From: Kordia sp.
Lineage (GTDB): Bacteria > Bacteroidota > Bacteroidia > Flavobacteriales > Flavobacteriaceae
Length of the DNA: 39,422 nt
Reading direction: 5' to 3'
Assembly (NCBI RefSeq): GCF_022447245.1
Contig: NZ_JAKVBC010000043.1
Coordinates: forward strand, 1-39,422
Shown: positions 1 to 8,840 of the stretch, one piece after another
How the letters are laid out: each line of letters starts with the position of its first letter
Numbering within the stretch: position 1 is the stretch's first letter
Translations under genes and position numbers: made by a program
Notes under the pieces: model-generated
Databases searched by the model: none
What the model was told of the DNA's origin: nothing
Seen by the model: the letters and a program-made list of their open reading frames with translations, nothing else

Positions 1-1407
1 TTACACGTGCAATGCTCTATCTTCAGTGGCAGCTAACGCTGCTTCTTTGATCGCTTCTGCAAATGTTGGATGTGCATGTGACATACGCGCAATATCTTCT
101 GCTGATGCTCTGTATTCCATAGCTACGACAGCTTCTGCAATTAAATCGGCTGCTCTGGCACCAATCATATGTACACCTAAGATTTCATCTGTTGCTTCAT
201 CTGCTAAGATTTTGATAAAACCATCCAAATCCATACTTGCTCTACTTCTACCTAAAGCGCGCATTGGAAATTGACCTGCTTTATACTTGACACCAGCATC
301 TTTCAATTCTTGCTCTGTTTTTCCAACCGCGGCAACTTCTGGCCATGTGTAAACAACTCCTGGAATTAAATTGTAATCGATATGTGGTTTTTGTCCTGCA
401 ATAATTTCTGCAACCATTGATCCTTCTTCTGAAGCTTTGTGTGCTAACATTGCTCCTTTAACCACATCTCCAATTGCATAAATGTTTGAAACGTTTGTTT
501 GTAAATGAGCGTTTACTTCTACTCTACCACGATCGTCTAATTTTACACCAGCGGCTTCTGCATTCAATCCATCCGTATAAGGACGTCGTCCAACAGATAC
601 CAAACAGTAATCTCCTCTGAATTCTACTTCTTCTCCTTTTTTATTATCTGCTTTAACCACAACCTCATCACCAACACGTTCTACAGATTTTACTCCATGT
701 GAAGTATTGATTTTGAATTTTTGCTTCTTTAATACTTTCGTTAATTCCTTAGAAAGTCCAGCATCCATTCCTCCAATGATTCTATCTGCATATTCAATTA
801 CCGTAACTTCTGCACCAAGACGCTTGTATACTTGTCCTAATTCTAAACCGATAACACCGCCACCAATAACTAAAAGATGCTTTGGAATCTCTTTCAATTT
901 CAATGCTTCTGTAGATGTAATAACTCTTTCTTTATCTAAAGTGATAAATGGTAAGTTAGATGGTTTACTTCCAGTAGCAATGATGATATTTTTTGCTTCT
1001 ATTTCTTCAGTAGTACCATCATTTTTGGCGATGTTTACGTGTGTAGCATCTTTGAAACTACCTAAACCTTCGTATACATCAATTTTATTCTTTTTCATCA
1101 AGAAATCAATTCCTCCTGTTGTTTGATCAACTACAGCTTGTTTACGAGCAATCATTTTTTCAAGATTTACTTTTACATCTCCTGAAATTTCGATTCCGTG
1201 CGTATCAAAATGCTTGATAGCCTCTTCATAATGGTGTGAAGAATCTAGCAATGCCTTTGACGGAATACAACCTACATTTAAGCAAGTTCCTCCTAAAGTG
1301 CTATATTTTTCAATAATTGCAGTTTTCATCCCTAGTTGCGCGCAACGTATTGCAGCAACATATCCACCAGGACCAGAGCCTATTACAGCTACATCGTATG
1401 AATTCAT
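1..1407 (-). CDS. lpdA: Dihydrolipoyl dehydrogenase (E3)
   Basis: FAD-dependent E3 that reoxidises dihydrolipoamide with NAD+ in 2-oxoacid dehydrogenase complexes and the glycine cleavage system; cytoplasmic. The 468-residue protein shows the FAD motif GSGPGG near residues 10-15, the redox pair Cys42/Cys47 in GGTCLNVGCIPSK, a second Rossmann motif (GGGVIGLELG) for NAD, and the C-terminal His446/Glu451 dyad in HPTFAE. The frame stays open 17 codons further upstream to 1458, but that extension lacks homology and would start upstream of a good promoter (1448-1477), so MNSYDVAVIG at 1407 is chosen. The stop codon is the first three bases of the window. Which 2-oxoacid complex it serves cannot be told here. 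Confidence 0.95.
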   Translation of the reverse strand: MNSYDVAVIGSGPGGYVAAIRCAQLGMKTAIIEKYSTLGGTCLNVGCIPSKALLDSSHHYEEAIKHFDTHGIEISGDVKVNLEKMIARKQAVVDQTTGGIDFLMKKNKIDVYEGLGSFKDATHVNIAKNDGTTEEIEAKNIIIATGSKPSNLPFITLDKERVITSTEALKLKEIPKHLLVIGGGVIGLELGQVYKRLGAEVTVIEYADRIIGGMDAGLSKELTKVLKKQKFKINTSHGVKSVERVGDEVVVKADNKKGEEVEFRGDYCLVSVGRRPYTDGLNAEAAGVKLDDRGRVEVNAHLQTNVSNIYAIGDVVKGAMLAHKASEEGSMVAEIIAGQKPHIDYNLIPGVVYTWPEVAAVGKTEQELKDAGVKYKAGQFPMRALGRSRASMDLDGFIKILADEATDEILGVHMIGARAADLIAEAVVAMEYRASAEDIARMSHAHPTFAEAIKEAALAATEDRALHV

Positions 1408-1447
1408 ATTTCTTGTGTTTTTTGAACTATTTTGTTTTTCAAGAATA

Positions 1448-1477
1448 CAAAAGTACAACTATTTTAGTGTTCAGCAA
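1448..1477 (-). promoter_or_regulatory. Promoter of lpdA, Bacteroidota type
   Basis: On the minus strand TTG (1477-1475) is followed after 19 nt by TACTTTTG (1455-1448), matching the TTG / TAnnTTTG consensus of Bacteroidota. Transcription would begin near 1441, about 35 nt before the chosen ATG at 1407. This supports the shorter lpdA start. Confidence 0.7.
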
Positions 1478-1614
1478 GGCTTTGTTGTTAGATTGTTAGA
1501 TGCGTGTTGTTCTTGGATATTTAGACTCGCTTTACTATGATATTTACTTCTTCAGTTGGAAGTGTTTTTGCCCTATGAAATACAGTTAAAAATTATAATT
1601 ATTCGAAAAAGTAT

Positions 1615-1659
1615 CATAAATAAAAAATCTCAGGTAGATAACTTACTTACCTGAGATTT
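1615..1659 (-). terminator. Terminator of the subtilisin gene
   Basis: A perfect 12-bp inverted repeat, AAATCTCAGGTA at 1625-1636 and its complement at 1648-1659 with an 11-nt loop, is followed on the minus strand by a T-rich run (A-run at 1621-1627). It lies about 60 nt past the stop of the S8 protease. Confidence 0.8.
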
Positions 1660-1718
1660 AATCCATTTTTAAGACTGCAACGAAATAAGGTGTGAACGAA
1701 GAAAAAAGTTATAAAAAC

Positions 1719-3002
1719 TTATCTTCTTGCATTAGGAGCTGTATAGCCACCTTTGCTGGTGTTTCCGTTTGTTCCAACTGAGTTATTTCCGCGAACTGCA
1801 AGGATTCCTGCTACATGTGGAGATGCCATAGAAGTTCCTGAGATTCTGTTGTACTGTCCGTTTAACCAAGTTGACCAAACATCTGTACCAGGAGCCCATC
1901 TATCTACTGAAGCACCAAAGTTAGAAGAACCATTTGGAGTGATATTACGTCTAAGGTTACCAACCATCCAAGTACGGCTAGTTTGTAAACGTTGTGGAGA
2001 ATAATATAATGTATTATCATTACTGTTTCCTGCTGCTAAAGCACCATAGATTTTATTATCTAATGTTGTAAATGCATTATCTATTGCTGCATTTGTTCTT
2101 CTTGTACGGTAACCAACAGAGTAATTAAATACGTCTCCTGCTATTGAATTGTTATACGTGTAATCAACACCAGCAATAATTCCAGCATCAGAACCACTTC
2201 CTTGTGTTCCGCCTAGAACCTTAATTGCTACTAATGTAGAACCATACGCTACTCCAATCACACCAAAACCATTAGCTTTTGCTCCTATTGTTCCTGCAAC
2301 ATGAGTTCCATGACCGTTTCTATCAACCCAGTTTTCTCCTGGATAGAAACTTGCAGATAATCCTGTATCAATCGTTAAATCTGGATGTTGATCGATTCCT
2401 GTGTCAATTACAAATGCATATCTGTTCGTACCTGTATTGTTACCTCTACCTGTATAATCTACACCCCATGGCAAAAAGTCTCCACTTGGTAAAAAGCTAT
2501 CTGCTTTATTAATTACTTCGCTTTGCGTTGGTAATTTTACTCCTTGAGGATTTTTTGGCTTAGGAAAGTTACTCACAACTCTACGATTTGGCTCAATAAA
2601 ATCGATAGTTTCGTCCCTTAATAATACCTCTACATCGTCAACAGATAGATTTTTAGCATGAAAACCTTGAATTGCGCCCGTGTAGACAAATCCTAGGTTT
2701 TTTTCCCCTCTACCGATTAACTTTAATGTAGCAATTGATCTTTCTTTGTAGTAATCTTGAACTTTTTTTAATTCAGGAGTTAACCCTCTTCTCGTAGCGG
2801 TATAACTCATCTTACTGGTTGTTGCATCTTTTTTGTATACTATAATGTATTCACCTGGTATAACTTCTGCTTGGTCAAGCTTTTTATCAAGCAAATCAGT
2901 TTTTCCTTTTATCAAGTCATCGGTTGTTTCATCGTTATCCGTTGAACAAGATGTAATAAATACTAACAGTAATACATAGAGTAATTTGAAATTGTTTTTC
3001 AT
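1719..3002 (-). CDS. Secreted S8 subtilisin-like serine protease, lipoprotein
   Basis: 427-residue extracytoplasmic protease. MKNNFKLLYVLLLVFITSC is a lipoprotein signal with the lipobox Cys at residue 19. An I9 inhibitor-type propeptide (about residues 50-140, PGEYIIVYKK...FIEPNRR) precedes the S8 catalytic domain: Asp200 (VIDTGID), His231 (NGHGTHVAG), Ser391 (GTSMASPHVAG). The protein stops about 35 residues after the Ser motif, with no C-terminal sorting domain, so it is probably membrane-anchored through the lipid. The frame opens at 3029, but the signal peptide makes the ATG at 3002 the likely start. The gene has its own terminator. Substrate unknown; nutritional or maturation protease by inference. 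Confidence 0.92.
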   Translation of the reverse strand: MKNNFKLLYVLLLVFITSCSTDNDETTDDLIKGKTDLLDKKLDQAEVIPGEYIIVYKKDATTSKMSYTATRRGLTPELKKVQDYYKERSIATLKLIGRGEKNLGFVYTGAIQGFHAKNLSVDDVEVLLRDETIDFIEPNRRVVSNFPKPKNPQGVKLPTQSEVINKADSFLPSGDFLPWGVDYTGRGNNTGTNRYAFVIDTGIDQHPDLTIDTGLSASFYPGENWVDRNGHGTHVAGTIGAKANGFGVIGVAYGSTLVAIKVLGGTQGSGSDAGIIAGVDYTYNNSIAGDVFNYSVGYRTRRTNAAIDNAFTTLDNKIYGALAAGNSNDNTLYYSPQRLQTSRTWMVGNLRRNITPNGSSNFGASVDRWAPGTDVWSTWLNGQYNRISGTSMASPHVAGILAVRGNNSVGTNGNTSKGGYTAPNARR

Positions 3003-3332
3003 GTTATTTAATTTATTGGTTATCAGCAATATTATCTATAACTTTTTAATGTTTAAGAAAAGTTCTACTTACTCTTTTTATGGTTTTATTATTTTTTTAA
3101 CAAAAAAAATATTGATACCTTAATGAGATTGTTAAAAAAAGTAGTTAAAATAAGGGGGGAGTTGCATAAATGCAACTTAGTTGCATTTTTTGTTAGAAAT
3201 ACTACATACTGAATAAAATATCATTAATTTATCGTATGTCAACTTATTTGACACGTATTGTTCTTAAGTTTTTAGAATCAAATTACTCTTAAAATGCTTC
3301 ACTTTGATGAGTTTAATGCTAACTCTTTTAGA
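3003..3332. other. 330-nt intergenic region with competing hairpins
   Basis: No gene is seen. The region is the upstream sequence of the S8 protease gene and the downstream sequence of the serine hydrolase (both minus strand). It contains three alternating copies of a 7-base word (GTTGCAT, ATGCAAC, GTTGCAT) between 3161 and 3186, described separately. The rest is A/T-rich with no clear TAnnTTTG promoter. Confidence 0.5.
3160..3192. promoter_or_regulatory. Two mutually exclusive hairpins (GTTGCAT/ATGCAAC)
   Basis: AGTTGCAT (3160-3167) pairs with ATGCAACT (3170-3177); alternatively ATGCAAC (3170-3176) pairs with GTTGCAT (3180-3186), which is followed by a T-run. The shared central arm means only one can form. 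A GGGGGG run lies just 5' on the plus strand. It may be a terminator-like structure reading either way, or an operator for the divergent S8 promoter. Function is not known. Confidence 0.4.
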
Positions 3333-4748
3333 TTATTCTATAAATATTCCAGCTATTTTTAGTGTTTCTTTTTGTGATTCAATACTTAAGATTAATTCTT
3401 TATCCATTAAAATTAACATGAGTTCATCTCCTTCTAATCGCACTTCTGTTAGCTTCTTATCTTTTACTTTTTTATGAATAATTCCAAATATTTCTAGATG
3501 TTTTTCCATAGAAATAATTTCTTGAAAATGTTCCATGGTTTGTGTTTCGATAAACTGCTTCCACCCTTTTTGATTTTTTTCCTGAATGACCTTTAAAAAC
3601 TTTGTGGCTAACTGTTCAACTTCAGCTTTATCAAGGTTTACTTTCCGAGCATTTCCAAGTTCAGTATTCGGTTCATAATCTTTTCTTAGTAGAATTCCTG
3701 CTATTTCCATATTGATACGATCGTAATCTCCAGAAATGGCATTGTTCATAGAAAATATGACAATATCTTCCGTAAGGTATCTCCAAAAGTCTGCAAAGAA
3801 CACACCGTTTCCTCCATTGTGCGCTATCAATTCTGTATTTCTAGGTGTTGAAAAAATTACCCAACCATATCCATAATATGAACCAGCATCTTCACCTTCT
3901 TCTATATGTTTTGTATACATTTTTTGTTTGGCTGCTTCATTCAATATAGTTGTTCTTTCCAAAGCTTTATGCCATGCATACATGTCTTCTACTGTTGACA
4001 AAACACCGCCATTTCCTTTTAAATGCCAAGAAGGTCCATGAACATCCCATTTTTTATTTGGCCTTCCAAAGGTTTTGGTCGTTCTATAACCAATCGCTAC
4101 ATCTTTTTGATTATAATTTGGACGTTCATAACCAGTTTGATACATTTTTGCAGGTTTCCACAGGTTGCTATATAAATATTCTTCATATGTTTCGCAAGAG
4201 ACTATTTCAATAATCATTGCTAATAGTGTATATCCAACATTCGAATATTTGTAAGATGTTCCGACGTCAAACGCTAATTTTTGTTTGAAGGTTTGTGCTA
4301 AAAAATCTGCTGCTGTAATATACTGATAGTCGTCATCAATAGCAGCTGGTAAACCTGCAGCATGCGTCAATAAATGATGGATTGTAATGGATTGTTTATC
4401 TTTCGGCACATTTTTAAAATACTTTGAAATTTTATCATCAACGCTCAATTTTCCTTGCATTTCTAATTTTAAAATTCCTGCCGCTGTAAATTGTTTCGTA
4501 ATGGAACCTGTATCGAAAACAGTACCTTTGGTATTTTGGATATTACGTTCTCTATCCGACAAACCATATCCTTCTGAAATAATTTTTTGTCCTTTATATG
4601 CCACCAAGACACTTCCTGAAAACCCGTTTTCCTCTAACGTTTCTAGGTACTTTTCTATTTTCTTTTGTGCCTCATTTGGAGTTACATGCTGTCCCAAACA
4701 ACGTACATGCATCCAAATCAAACATACAATTACTAGTAGTTTTTTCAT
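3333..4748 (-). CDS. Serine hydrolase, class C beta-lactamase / PBP-like
   Basis: 471 residues with an N-terminal Sec signal (MKKLLVIVCLIWMHVRCLGQ), so probably periplasmic. The beta-lactamase (PF00144) fold is marked by SITK at 82-85 (nucleophile Ser82, Lys85), YSN at 168-170, and HNGG at 310-313 in place of KTG, typical of the esterase/D-aminopeptidase-like branch rather than of true AmpC enzymes. About 110 residues after the last motif form an unassigned C-terminal domain rich in charged residues. Substrate cannot be inferred; antibiotic resistance should not be assumed. Divergently placed from the LytS kinase gene. Confidence 0.88.
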   Translation of the reverse strand: MKKLLVIVCLIWMHVRCLGQHVTPNEAQKKIEKYLETLEENGFSGSVLVAYKGQKIISEGYGLSDRERNIQNTKGTVFDTGSITKQFTAAGILKLEMQGKLSVDDKISKYFKNVPKDKQSITIHHLLTHAAGLPAAIDDDYQYITAADFLAQTFKQKLAFDVGTSYKYSNVGYTLLAMIIEIVSCETYEEYLYSNLWKPAKMYQTGYERPNYNQKDVAIGYRTTKTFGRPNKKWDVHGPSWHLKGNGGVLSTVEDMYAWHKALERTTILNEAAKQKMYTKHIEEGEDAGSYYGYGWVIFSTPRNTELIAHNGGNGVFFADFWRYLTEDIVIFSMNNAISGDYDRINMEIAGILLRKDYEPNTELGNARKVNLDKAEVEQLATKFLKVIQEKNQKGWKQFIETQTMEHFQEIISMEKHLEIFGIIHKKVKDKKLTEVRLEGDELMLILMDKELILSIESQKETLKIAGIFIE

Positions 4749-4934
4749 AATGTTCGTTTTTTAAATTCTCTACGAATGTATTTGGATCAATCAGCGTTTA
4801 CAATAAAAAGGTACCACAATACTTATTAATGGTATATACAGCTTGTAATATGCATTTCCTACCATTTCACGATACATTCATCACATATTGTGTTTTAGAG
4901 AGAGCTATCTACTTTTTTAAACTTATTTTTGAAT

Positions 4935-5984
4935 ATGAAAAAAATCATTTCTATAGGACTAAATGTAGTTTTTTGGGCTATTTGCTCCTGTGTTATTTTT
5001 ATGATTTTTAGTCCTGTGAATCGTGAAGTTGAAATTATTGACGGTGTTGAAACTGTAGAAATTCACTATGATTCTTTGGCTATTTATGGTACGAGTATCG
5101 GCTTACTTATCAAAAAGATTCTGTACTATGTAAATGTCTATTTTCTATCAAAATTTATAGATCAGAAAGCTTTTGGAAAGTATTTGTTTTTTCTAGTAAT
5201 AGCTGTTCTTACAGGTTTTCTGTTAGATTATCTTAAGTCAGGTTTTATTTATGGCTTTGAATTTTATGTGCTTGAAACATTTTTAATTAATGTGTGGCTT
5301 TACATTTTTTTTGCAGGAACTTCTTTTGTGCATTTGATGATTTTGCGTTGGCAAAAAGAAGAAGATCTAAAACAACAATTGAAAGAAGATCAACTGGCAG
5401 CTGAACTGAAACTTTTAAAGTCGCAGATAAACCCGCATTTTTTGTTTAATGCATTAAACAATATGCTATCTATCGCAGAGAAACACCAACAGACAGAAGT
5501 TTCCAGTAGCAATCCACAGTTGTCTGACATGCTTCGTTTTTTGTTATATTCTACTGGAGACGATCGTATTCCTGTGGAAAAAGAGGTACATTTAATAGAA
5601 AATTATATTGAACTTAATAAACTCCGTTTCGATAGCAACGATCCAATAGATATAAAATATACAGTAGATTCTACAATCCTAGACAAAACAATTACGCCTG
5701 CTGTTTTTATTCCTTTTGTTGAAAACGCCTTCAAACACGGAGTTTCCATTTATGAACCTTCGTATGTTCATATTTCTATAGCGATAAAAGATGGAGAATT
5801 GGTTTTTGAATGTCGGAATTCTATAGTTTCGACAATTAAAAAGGATGATTTTTCTAAAGAAGATTCAGGTGTTGGATTGCAAAATGTAAAAAGAAGATTG
5901 GCTATTTTGTACCCAAATAAACATTCATTAGCTATAACAGAAACACAAAATATGTATGATGTTATTTTAAAACTATACCTGTGA
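4935..5984 (+). CDS. LytS-type sensor histidine kinase
   Basis: 349-residue membrane kinase of the His_kinase (PF06580) type. Four hydrophobic segments (about 5-26, 51-70, 83-100, 112-137) come before a short coiled linker, the phosphoacceptor motif SQINPHFLFN (His168), the N-box ENAFKHGV (263-270) and a GVGLQNVKRRL G-box. Only a short non-cytoplasmic loop is present, so the stimulus may be membrane-borne. A TTG two codons upstream (4929) is in frame, but the ATG at 4935 is preferred. The stop overlaps the GTG start of its response regulator (GTGA), so the two are translationally coupled. Confidence 0.93.
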   Translation: MKKIISIGLNVVFWAICSCVIFMIFSPVNREVEIIDGVETVEIHYDSLAIYGTSIGLLIKKILYYVNVYFLSKFIDQKAFGKYLFFLVIAVLTGFLLDYLKSGFIYGFEFYVLETFLINVWLYIFFAGTSFVHLMILRWQKEEDLKQQLKEDQLAAELKLLKSQINPHFLFNALNNMLSIAEKHQQTEVSSSNPQLSDMLRFLLYSTGDDRIPVEKEVHLIENYIELNKLRFDSNDPIDIKYTVDSTILDKTITPAVFIPFVENAFKHGVSIYEPSYVHISIAIKDGELVFECRNSIVSTIKKDDFSKEDSGVGLQNVKRRLAILYPNKHSLAITETQNMYDVILKLYL

Positions 5985-6658
5985 TTTTAAAAGCGATTAT
6001 TATTGATGATGAGCCAAAAGCCATTGATTTACTTGAGAATTACTGTGAGCGAATTCCAACCATTCAATGCATGAAGTCTTTTCGGAATCCTATTGAAGCC
6101 TTACAATATATAGATAAACAACAACCTGATGTTGTATTTTTAGATATTAACATGCCAAATTTATCAGGAATACAAGCTGCTAAAATTATTCCAACCAAGA
6201 CACATATTATTTTTACAACCGCGTATGCAGAATATGCTGTAGAAAGCTATGAGTTAAATGCTAGTGATTATTTATTAAAACCCATTACTTTTCAACGTTT
6301 TGTAAAAGCAATTGACAAGTTGAAACCACATGCAATTACGAAAGAAACATCGAGTGCAAAGAAAATTATCATTAAAAGTGGTTATCAAACATTTCAAATA
6401 GCGCCAAACACGATTCTATTTTTAAAAAAAGAAGGGAATTATATGACCTATCAAACCACTTCAAAGAAAATTTTAGCAAGAGAAAGCATCGCAGAAGCAC
6501 TGAAGAAGCTACCCGAAAATTTTATTCAAGTACACAAATCCTATATTGTACGTTTGGAAAGTATTGAGCTTTTTGATCAAAATCATGTTGAAATTAATAC
6601 AATAAAGATTCCTGTAAGCAAAAGCTATAAAACCATTTTAAAAGAAAAACTACACTGA
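5981..6658 (+). CDS. LytTR-family response regulator
   Basis: 225 residues. Receiver domain: acidic pair Asp9/Asp10, phosphoacceptor Asp55 (VVFLDINMP), Thr79/80 (FTTAY) and Lys100 (LLKPI). A LytTR DNA-binding domain follows from about 127 to the end (IQVHKSYIVRLESI, IPVSKSYK). It starts at GTG 5981 overlapping the stop of the upstream kinase, forming a standard two-gene LytS/LytR unit. Targets unknown; the neighbouring genes on the opposite strand are not in the same transcript. It ends one base before the convergent CPBP gene with no visible terminator between. Confidence 0.93.
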   Translation: MILKAIIIDDEPKAIDLLENYCERIPTIQCMKSFRNPIEALQYIDKQQPDVVFLDINMPNLSGIQAAKIIPTKTHIIFTTAYAEYAVESYELNASDYLLKPITFQRFVKAIDKLKPHAITKETSSAKKIIIKSGYQTFQIAPNTILFLKKEGNYMTYQTTSKKILARESIAEALKKLPENFIQVHKSYIVRLESIELFDQNHVEINTIKIPVSKSYKTILKEKLH

Positions 6659-6659
6659 A

Positions 6660-7292
6660 TTAGGTTGGGAATCCTAACATTGCGCCCATTCCTACCGTAA
6701 ACAACCAACTTCCATAAATGGCGTGTTCTATTGAAACTAGCAAAGTAGAACGTGTTCGCTGAAACGTCCAAGCGAATAAGATCCCTCCTAAAAATGTTAA
6801 GATTAATACCAGCGTGCTCTTAAAAAGCAAATGGGCAAGACAGAAAACTATAGCATTGATAAATGTTAACATTTTTGGATCTTTAAATAAGGATTCATAC
6901 CGTAAAAAGAAAAATGTACGATAAATCAATTCTTGTGGATATACTGATAATAGGCTGTACACTAACACAATTATAATCCACATAAAAGGTTTGGTACGTA
7001 CTACTATAAACAGATTAGAAGCATCTGTAAAATAGACATATGCAGTGGTTAGTATACTAATAATGATTAACAAAACCAGTGTTCGTTGCCAAAATAGTTT
7101 CCAATTTAATAGCTTGTTGATTTTAAATTCTTGTTTTTCTACTTTTAGCAATATCCAAATAATATATATAAAACCTGTAAGCACTAGTCCCGCTTTTACA
7201 TACGGTGAATACTCCAACACCAAACTTACAGGCAATGCAACAAATAGCAGGAAGAATTCTGTAAGTTTATATGAAGTACGTTGTAACTGCAT
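6660..7292 (-). CDS. CPBP-family intramembrane metalloprotease
   Basis: 210-residue polytopic membrane protein with about six hydrophobic segments. CPBP/Abi (PF02517) motifs are present: QELIYRTFFFLRY (the usual EExxxR appears as QExxxR, so the first Glu is replaced), VFCLAHLLF with the conserved His, and a final His in EHAIYGSW. Family members include CAAX prenyl proteases and bacteriocin-immunity-like proteins; the role here is unknown. Its ATG directly follows the TAA of the sterol-desaturase-like gene (TAAATG), so the pair is co-translated. Confidence 0.8.
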   Translation of the reverse strand: MQLQRTSYKLTEFFLLFVALPVSLVLEYSPYVKAGLVLTGFIYIIWILLKVEKQEFKINKLLNWKLFWQRTLVLLIIISILTTAYVYFTDASNLFIVVRTKPFMWIIIVLVYSLLSVYPQELIYRTFFFLRYESLFKDPKMLTFINAIVFCLAHLLFKSTLVLILTFLGGILFAWTFQRTRSTLLVSIEHAIYGSWLFTVGMGAMLGFPT

Positions 7293-8189
7293 TTATGCTG
7301 CTTTTTCTTTGATTTCTTGTTGAATTTGTTTGGATGTTTTTCGAGAACCATCATGACTCCAACCTGGCGGATAAAAAATGTACTTGAGTCGTTGTTTCCA
7401 ATTGATATCTGGTCGTTTCACATCTTTCCAAATCGATTTCCATTCATGAAAAACAATATTGACAGGTCCTTTATCATCCAATTTTGAAGTCAAACCATAT
7501 TTAATAGGTTCATAATCATCTTCTTCTTTTTGGAAAGTTCCAAACAAACGATCCCAAATAATTAAAAACATCCCCATGTTTTTGTCTAAATATTTTCCAT
7601 TTGATGCATGATGCACTCTGTGGTGCGATGGCGTGACTAAAATCCATTCTAAAAAGCCCATCTTCTTAACAGATTCAGTATGTACCAAAGTTCCATAGAT
7701 TTGCAAAATAGCATACGCAGCCATAATATGCAAAGGATGAAATCCTAAGAATGCTAAGGGACAAAAGAATAAATAACGGTATAAAGGTTGAAAAACCGAA
7801 GCTCTAAATCCTGTAGAAATATTAAAGTATTCCGAATTGTGATGTGTTACATGCATTGCCCAAAAGAAACGACTGTAATGATCTACATAATGTTGCATGT
7901 AATACGCAAAATCTTGTAAAATAAAGACACCAATCCAATACCAAAGCGTAAATTCTAAATCAAATACACGATAGTAATAAAAGAATAACATGATGGCAAA
8001 TGAAATTCCTTTCATCAACAAGTCTAATCCAAAATTACAAAGCGCAACATAAAAATTTGTTGCGGTATCGCCAACAGTATATATTTTTCGCTTTACATAA
8101 TATGAATATAGCATTTCCCCTATAATTGCAGTAGCGTGAATAGGAACGCTCAACATATATATAAATTCTTGCGATAAATAATTTTCCAT
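7293..8189 (-). CDS. Sterol desaturase / fatty acid hydroxylase superfamily protein
   Basis: 298-residue membrane di-iron enzyme (PF04116). Histidine boxes: H100-YVD-H104, H113-VT-HH117 and HH190-RV-HH194, with hydrophobic segments around them (about 10-30, 50-70, 82-98, 140-165). Members hydroxylate or desaturate lipids, sterols or carotenoids using O2; the substrate is not evident. The stop codon abuts the start of the CPBP protease gene with no spacer, suggesting the two act on the membrane together. The C-terminus is rich in Lys/Gln (KTSKQIQQEIKEKAA). Confidence 0.88.
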   Translation of the reverse strand: MENYLSQEFIYMLSVPIHATAIIGEMLYSYYVKRKIYTVGDTATNFYVALCNFGLDLLMKGISFAIMLFFYYYRVFDLEFTLWYWIGVFILQDFAYYMQHYVDHYSRFFWAMHVTHHNSEYFNISTGFRASVFQPLYRYLFFCPLAFLGFHPLHIMAAYAILQIYGTLVHTESVKKMGFLEWILVTPSHHRVHHASNGKYLDKNMGMFLIIWDRLFGTFQKEEDDYEPIKYGLTSKLDDKGPVNIVFHEWKSIWKDVKRPDINWKQRLKYIFYPPGWSHDGSRKTSKQIQQEIKEKAA

Positions 8190-8224
8190 GTACTCTTAAA
8201 AAATAAAAATAAGGAGATTCTGTA

Positions 8225-8686
8225 TTATACGGAAATTGCGGTTGTGTGTTTTACTTCTCCAATGACAAATATACTATGTGTGTTCCCAATATTAGGTATT
8301 GCCGTTAATTTTGTTACCATAAAGTATCTGTAAGCTTCCATATCTTTGACCAAAATTTTTAAAATATAGTCATAATCGCCACTCACATGATAGCATTCTA
8401 ATACTTCTTCAAGTTTGATGATTTCTCGTTCAAATTTCATCACAAACTCTTTTGAATGCTGCGTTAAACGTACATGACAATACGCCATAAAACTTTTTGC
8501 AATCGGTTTTTTATCAAGCAAAGCCACATACTTTTTAATAATACCTTCTTTTTCAAGTTTCTTGATTCGTTCGTATACGGCAGTTACGGAAAGGTTCAGT
8601 TTGTTCGAAAGTTCTTTGTTTGTTTGCTTACTATCATTTTGCAATAGCGCTAATAATGTTTTATCGGTTTGATCGAGTTTTAACAT
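8225..8686 (-). CDS. Lrp/AsnC family transcriptional regulator
   Basis: 153 residues: N-terminal winged HTH (LDQTDKTLLALLQNDSKQTNKELSNKLNLSVTAVYERIKKLEKEG region, 3-50) and a C-terminal RAM/AsnC ligand-binding domain (CYHVSGDYDYILKILVKDME). It is divergent from the methionine gamma-lyase-type gene across about 150 bp of very A/T-rich DNA, the usual arrangement for a local amino-acid-responsive regulator. It probably senses a sulfur or branched-chain amino acid; that is inference from the neighbour. Confidence 0.92.
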   Translation of the reverse strand: MLKLDQTDKTLLALLQNDSKQTNKELSNKLNLSVTAVYERIKKLEKEGIIKKYVALLDKKPIAKSFMAYCHVRLTQHSKEFVMKFEREIIKLEEVLECYHVSGDYDYILKILVKDMEAYRYFMVTKLTAIPNIGNTHSIFVIGEVKHTTAISV

Positions 8687-8840
8687 GTAAAAAAATCTAT
8701 AATTCTAACTTTTAATAAATCTAATAAGATATATTTTCATATAAATTATAAATATATAGTTTTATTTTCTTTTATATTAAATTTTAATTGATTTTTAATC
8801 TAATAAATCTGAATTTTGATTGTCAATAAAAAGTAAAATT
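8687..8840. promoter_or_regulatory. Divergent Lrp / PLP-enzyme control region
   Basis: 154 bp, almost purely A/T. TAATAAATCT occurs at 8713-8722 and 8801-8810, and AATCTAATAA at 8718-8727 and 8797-8806, so the same overlapping words appear in both halves about 80 bp apart. Spaced A/T-rich repeats suit Lrp-family binding and DNA wrapping. The assignment as operators is inference. Confidence 0.4.

Noticed and set aside
1408-1458. N-terminal extension of dihydrolipoyl dehydrogenase
   Set aside because: The extra 17 residues have no homology and their start would lie upstream of the likely transcription start near 1441.
4924-4931. TATTTTTG as promoter of the LytS kinase
   Set aside because: It is only 4 nt from the ATG, so transcription would begin after the start codon.
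4935-7292. Peptide quorum-sensing or bacteriocin immunity locus (LytS/LytTR plus CPBP protein)
   Set aside because: The CPBP gene is convergent with the two-component genes and coupled to a desaturase; no signal peptide precursor or exporter is nearby, and the RiPP precursors are 18 kb away.
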